From Paenibacillus selenitireducens (GTDB lineage Bacteria > Bacillota > Bacilli > Paenibacillales > Paenibacillaceae): a stretch of 64,000 bases of DNA. The notes under the pieces are model-generated. The model saw nothing but the letters and a program-made list of their open reading frames with translations, was not told the DNA's origin and did no database searches. Position numbers and translations under genes: made by a program. This document shows, piece after piece, positions 60,739 through 64,000 of this stretch; the stretch's first letter is position 1; every line of letters starts with the position of its first letter. The stretch is taken from positions 27 to 64,026 of the forward strand of contig NZ_MSZX01000012.1 of the NCBI RefSeq assembly GCF_002021565.1, read 5' to 3'.

Positions 60739-61857
60739 TTACTTGCCTGACTGATCTGCCAATGAGTTCGCAATGTTGACCATTTCGGCCTGCGGCAAAT
60801 CTGCGCTCGTTAATTTGTACATAATGCCTTCATTCGTCCATGTCAACGTTCTTTGTTCGGTTCCCGTTAGTAAGCCGACGGTGTAGTCAAGCTGTACGCT
60901 ATCACCTTCGATTAATGCGACTTCACGATCCTGCGGTCTGGATTCATGAATCGTATAGTTGTAGGTTCCAGCATAGCGAAGAAGCACCGAATGATTACTG
61001 TCATCTTTCATTTGAGAATAATCTTGAAGCACGACACCGTTTGGCACGTATCCTGGCTCAATAATACCGAAAGGCCCTAGAACCTTCGTTGGCGCTGCTG
61101 TTTCTTGGCTTGGCTCTGTCGTTGGTTCTGTCGTTGGTTCTGTTGTAGCCGTGCCATCTGTCGATGGAGTTACGGCATTCCCGTTCTCATCCACTTCATT
61201 CAACGCAGGCAGCGAATCCACGTTCATACTTGTCATGTTCCGCTGCATTTCGAAGGAATCCTTCTCAAATTGCGCATTGAAAGCAAATTGATCGAACTTC
61301 ACTTCGACGACGACATTGGAATTGGCATCTGTCACTTGAACTTGCTGTGGCGCATACGTTTCTTTATTTAACCAAATTTTCTGCCGGACAAGCGAGCTCG
61401 TCTGGTAATTGGCTAGCACATCGAACACGTAAGACTCTTTCTCCGAAGCGAATTGACGCGCGTTGTCTGATAGAATGCTTTGGACCAATGTTTGATACAG
61501 ATAGACCTGACCTTGCTTCTCTGGCCAGTCGCTTTGGAATCGGAAACTTTTGTTCAGGCTAGGCGTCAGCACGAACACTCCTTCATCGTTACGCAGGACG
61601 ATTTGGGTAATATCCTTTTTTGCATTTTTGAGGGCAATCCGATAGTACGATGGGTTCTGGTACCAGACTTCCACTTGATACTCTTGTGGTTGTTGTCCAG
61701 TATACAGCTTCATCGTTCCTGTTCCTTGATAGCTCTGCAACTTGCTGACCACATGATCCAAATCCTTGACGATCGATGCTGCATCTTTTGTTCCGCATGC
61801 TGATAACAACAATGTTACGCATATCACGATGGCTGTTATCCATGTGATCCGACGCAT
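60739..61857 (-). CDS. ydcC: LolA-like lipoprotein, YdcC/GerS-type sporulation-associated
   Basis: A roughly 372-residue lipoprotein with lipobox LLSAC and a LolA-like half-barrel of repeated beta strands (YQGTGTMKLYTGQQPQEYQV, QIVLRNDEGVFVLTPSLNK). A low-complexity linker of repeated TTEP near 255-270 separates it from a C-terminal domain. The Bacillus homologue YdcC is a sigma-E-controlled protein, and the related clostridial GerS is needed for cortex modification and germination. The ATG at 61857 has GAGGGGATG upstream. Its order upstream of alr is conserved. Confidence 0.85.
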   Translation of the reverse strand: MRRITWITAIVICVTLLLSACGTKDAASIVKDLDHVVSKLQSYQGTGTMKLYTGQQPQEYQVEVWYQNPSYYRIALKNAKKDITQIVLRNDEGVFVLTPSLNKSFRFQSDWPEKQGQVYLYQTLVQSILSDNARQFASEKESYVFDVLANYQTSSLVRQKIWLNKETYAPQQVQVTDANSNVVVEVKFDQFAFNAQFEKDSFEMQRNMTSMNVDSLPALNEVDENGNAVTPSTDGTATTEPTTEPTTEPSQETAAPTKVLGPFGIIEPGYVPNGVVLQDYSQMKDDSNHSVLLRYAGTYNYTIHESRPQDREVALIEGDSVQLDYTVGLLTGTEQRTLTWTNEGIMYKLTSADLPQAEMVNIANSLADQSGK

Positions 61858-62003
61858 GAAATCATCCCCTCTGCACAATTGTTAATTCATTGATACATGT
61901 CTATGAGGGACCTTGGCCAATTATGCAGACAAACATGACGAGCATGACAAGCATTTCTTTTTGCTAGGAAAATTACCCTTAATCGGGATTACCTCTACAA
62001 CAT

Positions 62004-62072
62004 AAAAAATGCACCTCATACCCCATCCATCGACAAATCTTCATTTGCCTTATGTATGAGATAGAGGTGCAT
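62004..62072 (-). terminator. terminator of the gbsR-like gene
   Basis: ATGCACCTC pairs with GAGGTGCAT and GTATG/CATAC add inner pairs; six T follow on the minus strand. It begins 14 bp after the stop codon. Confidence 0.78.
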
Positions 62073-62086
62073 CGTACGCCAATGGC

Positions 62087-62653
62087 TTAAACATCTCTAG
62101 GATTATCCTTCGGGATCAACTGATAGATGTCTCCGCTCTCCAACGAATCAATCAATCGATTTAACCACAGATAATAGCCTACCGCTTCTTCCATCTTCCG
62201 CTGATCTTCCATTAGAACACGTCGAATCGCGTCCTCCTCCGGTACATCCTGTATTAATTTTTGCATCTCCTCAATGGATTTGCGAAATATTTGAAGACTG
62301 GTCTCCACGGATTTTCTCCACTCGATGGCAAAGTAATCCGTAAACGTCTGGAACCAATCGTACTCTACTTCATAAAGATCCTTGCGAGAGCCCTTCTCCC
62401 ACACCTTGTTGACCATCTGTAAATCTAACAACGTGCGTACGCTTGTGCTCATACTCGTCTTACTCATCTTCATTTCTTGGCCCATCTCGTCCAATGTCAT
62501 GGGCTTGTCCGCAAAAAATAACAGACCGTACAAATGGCCCGTTGACTGGGTCACGCCATATAAATCCATGCTCCGGCCAATGGCTTCGATCACGCGTTTG
62601 CGTATTTTGATGACTTTGTCTTGATGCTCCTGGCTTAAATGGTCCAAGCTCAT
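62087..62653 (-). CDS. GbsR/MarR-type regulator of osmoprotectant uptake
   Basis: A roughly 188-residue MarR-fold repressor of the GbsR subgroup. Its winged helix-turn-helix is at about 45-90 (YGVTQSTGHLYGLLFFADKP, TLDEMGQEMKMSKTSMSTSV), followed by a helical dimer and effector region (YFAIEWRKSVETSLQIF). GbsR in Bacillus senses choline and represses betaine-synthesis and choline-uptake genes; the related OpcR/OpuAR control Opu transporters. GGAGG precedes the ATG at 62653 and excludes the longer frame. It is divergent from the opuAA-like gene, whose promoter carries three related repeats. Confidence 0.88.
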   Translation of the reverse strand: MSLDHLSQEHQDKVIKIRKRVIEAIGRSMDLYGVTQSTGHLYGLLFFADKPMTLDEMGQEMKMSKTSMSTSVRTLLDLQMVNKVWEKGSRKDLYEVEYDWFQTFTDYFAIEWRKSVETSLQIFRKSIEEMQKLIQDVPEEDAIRRVLMEDQRKMEEAVGYYLWLNRLIDSLESGDIYQLIPKDNPRDV

Positions 62654-62848
62654 TGCTTGTAACCTCCTATTCTCAATCCATCCCGTTGTTGATTCTTCAC
62701 CCACCAAATCCTCACAAATTTCTACATGTTTATCCATGATTATGGTGAATATAGTTATACCGCGTTTTATGCAGTTTATGCCTCTATAACGCCTTTGTCT
62801 ATTGTAAGGAATGTCAAAAAAAATGTAAAGATACGCTTTGATTAGTTT

Positions 62849-62956
62849 GTACAGTTTTTACTGTACGTTCTAAATATACAGTATTTTTACTTGATATATT
62901 GTTCCCCTGTTTGTTACAATTAGTAGCGTTACTTTTGAAAATCAGGTAAAAACTGT
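62849..62956. promoter_or_regulatory. repeat sites around the opuA promoter, candidate GbsR-type operators
   Basis: A 7-bp-arm palindrome, GTACAGTTTTTACTGTAC (62849-62866), a related ACAGTATTTTTAC (62878-62890) and an inverted GTAAAAACTGT (62946-62956) share one core. The second touches the -35 and the third lies in the early transcribed region, so together they surround the promoter. Candidate binding sites of the divergent repressor. Confidence 0.55.
62891..62920 (+). promoter_or_regulatory. sigma-A promoter of the opuA-like operon
   Basis: -35 TTGATA (62891-62896) and -10 TACAAT (62915-62920) are 18 bp apart, about 57 bp before the ATG. Confidence 0.65.
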
Positions 62957-62976
62957 GAATATAAGGAGTGAATTGC

Positions 62977-64000
62977 ATGACGATTTTGGAAGTCAAAGAC
63001 GTAAGCAAGCTCTTTGGTCCAAATGCAGAACAAGGTGTCAGCCTGCTTAACCAAGGCTATACCAAACAACAACTAGCAAAAGATAAACATATTACCGTCG
63101 GCGTCAATCGCGTCAACATGGAGATCCGTGAAGGGGAAATCTTTGTCATTATGGGTCTGTCAGGGAGTGGGAAATCCACCCTCGTACGGATGTTGAACCG
63201 ACTCATTGAGCCTACCTCCGGCCAAATTCTTGTTCATGGCAAAGATATTATGAAAATGAACAAAGAACAGCTTCGGCAAGTTCGCCGCAAAACCATCAGC
63301 ATGGTATTCCAGAGCTTTGCGCTATTCCCTCACCGCACAGTCCTCGAGAACGTGGAATACGGACTCGAAATTCAGAAAGTCAATAAATTGGAGCGCAAAG
63401 AAAAAGCGCTCAAATCCCTTGAACTCGTCGGCCTGAAGGGCTGGGGCGATAAAATGCCTAACGAACTCAGCGGCGGGATGCAGCAGCGTGTCGGTCTTGC
63501 CCGGGCGTTAGCGAACGATCCCGAAGTATTACTGATGGACGAAGCATTCAGCGCACTTGATCCACTCATTCGCCGCGATATGCAAGATGAATTGCTTGAA
63601 CTACAAGATAAAATGAAACGGACGATCGTCTTCATAACCCATGATCTAGACGAGGCTCTCCGGATCGGAGATCGCGTCGCTTTGATGAAAGACGGATCTG
63701 TTGTGCAAATCGGGACACCCGAAGAAATCATGATTCATCCGGCGAATCGATTCGTCGAGAAATTCGTTGAAGATGTCGACTTGTCCAAGGTGCTTACTGC
63801 TGCCCATGTCATGCGTCGTCCAGAGACGATTACCTTAGATCGCGGTCCGCGGGTGGCACTCGGTCTGATGCGCGATATTGGGATTTCCAACTTATTCGTC
63901 ATCAACCGCTCGAAGCAATTGCTTGGGGTCATTACAGCAGAAGACGCATCGAATGCCCTCAAGAACAATCAAACTTTACAGGATATCCTTATCACGGATG
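62977..64000 (+). CDS. opuAA: glycine betaine/proline ABC transporter ATP-binding protein, truncated by window end
   Basis: The ATPase of an OpuA/ProV-type osmoprotectant importer. It begins at ATG 62977 with AAGGAGTG upstream and has no stop before the window ends (about 341 codons seen of roughly 400). Walker A MGLSGSGKST near 60, signature LSGGMQQR near 170 and Walker B VLLMDEAFSALD near 180 are all intact. The C-terminal part, from about residue 275, holds the start of the tandem CBS domains (HVMRRPETITLDRG) that sense ionic strength in OpuA. Permease and binding protein genes are expected next. Confidence 0.93.
   Translation, partial: MTILEVKDVSKLFGPNAEQGVSLLNQGYTKQQLAKDKHITVGVNRVNMEIREGEIFVIMGLSGSGKSTLVRMLNRLIEPTSGQILVHGKDIMKMNKEQLRQVRRKTISMVFQSFALFPHRTVLENVEYGLEIQKVNKLERKEKALKSLELVGLKGWGDKMPNELSGGMQQRVGLARALANDPEVLLMDEAFSALDPLIRRDMQDELLELQDKMKRTIVFITHDLDEALRIGDRVALMKDGSVVQIGTPEEIMIHPANRFVEKFVEDVDLSKVLTAAHVMRRPETITLDRGPRVALGLMRDIGISNLFVINRSKQLLGVITAEDASNALKNNQTLQDILITD

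Noticed and set aside
61105-61150. Threefold 12-bp repeat coding TTEP in the ydcC-like gene
   Set aside because: Looks like an ordinary low-complexity linker after the LolA-like domain; no sign of a frameshift or phase-variation tract.

Overview
The window is chromosomal DNA of an endospore-forming Firmicute, most likely Paenibacillus or a close relative. Evidence: the 5' end of a 16S rRNA gene reads as Paenibacillaceae; spore genes are present (tlp, cmpA, a ydcC homologue); the order ydcC-alr-ndoAI-ndoA-tex-cmpA-sprT is that of Bacillus-type genomes; and two LplABC/YesMN-type sugar systems are encoded. No prophage, insertion sequence or CRISPR array was seen.

Layout. 1-2.5 kb: start of an rRNA operon (minus strand), a FUSC-type membrane protein and a seven-tRNA cluster. 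2.6-6.6 kb: a metNIQ-type importer divergent from a flavin-dependent (NtaA/SnaA type) monooxygenase, probably an organosulfur module. 6.6-9.3 kb: small coiled-coil proteins, an AIM24-family protein and an anchored ApbE. 9.4-45.3 kb: a large accessory glycan-utilisation island. It holds an aldose-epimerase-like protein, a GH36 alpha-galactosidase, a first LplABC importer with a YesM/YesN two-component pair, an SGNH hydrolase, a 1500-residue secreted GH27 enzyme, a GH95-like enzyme, a second LplABC importer with a membrane-bound AraC regulator, a GH95 enzyme, an enolase-superfamily dehydratase, an SDR dehydrogenase, a GHL6/GH151-like enzyme, an AraC regulator and a secreted GH36-type enzyme with a discoidin-like domain. 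45.6-48.7 kb: a DeoR regulator and phnWX for 2-aminoethylphosphonate breakdown. 49-52 kb: an S9 peptidase and an SLH-domain protein. 52-55 kb: a CorA-type transporter, an AlkA-type glycosylase, tlp and two more tRNA groups. 55-62 kb: the conserved sprT-cmpA-tex-ndoA-ndoAI-alr-ydcC block. 62-64 kb: a GbsR-type regulator divergent from a truncated opuAA-like gene.

How the parts work together. The secreted GH27 and GH36-type enzymes would trim alpha-galactose from an extracellular glycan, the two LplABC systems would import the products, and the cytoplasmic GH36, GH95, GH95-like and GHL6/GH151-like enzymes would release galactose and fucose-like sugars. The SDR and the dehydratase fit a non-phosphorylating L-fucose (or L-galactose) route. 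Three widely separated promoters inside the island (SBP/alpha-galactosidase, LplBC permeases, secreted GH36) share a 69-70 bp element ending in a -10-like box. It is the best candidate here for an undescribed regulatory system, presumably the target of the YesN-like regulator. Catabolite-repression-like sites lie upstream of three other transcription units.

The repeat architecture of the GH27 protein shows two reciprocal in-frame module-deletion scars. Starts were chosen from ribosome-binding sites; many genes use GTG or TTG.
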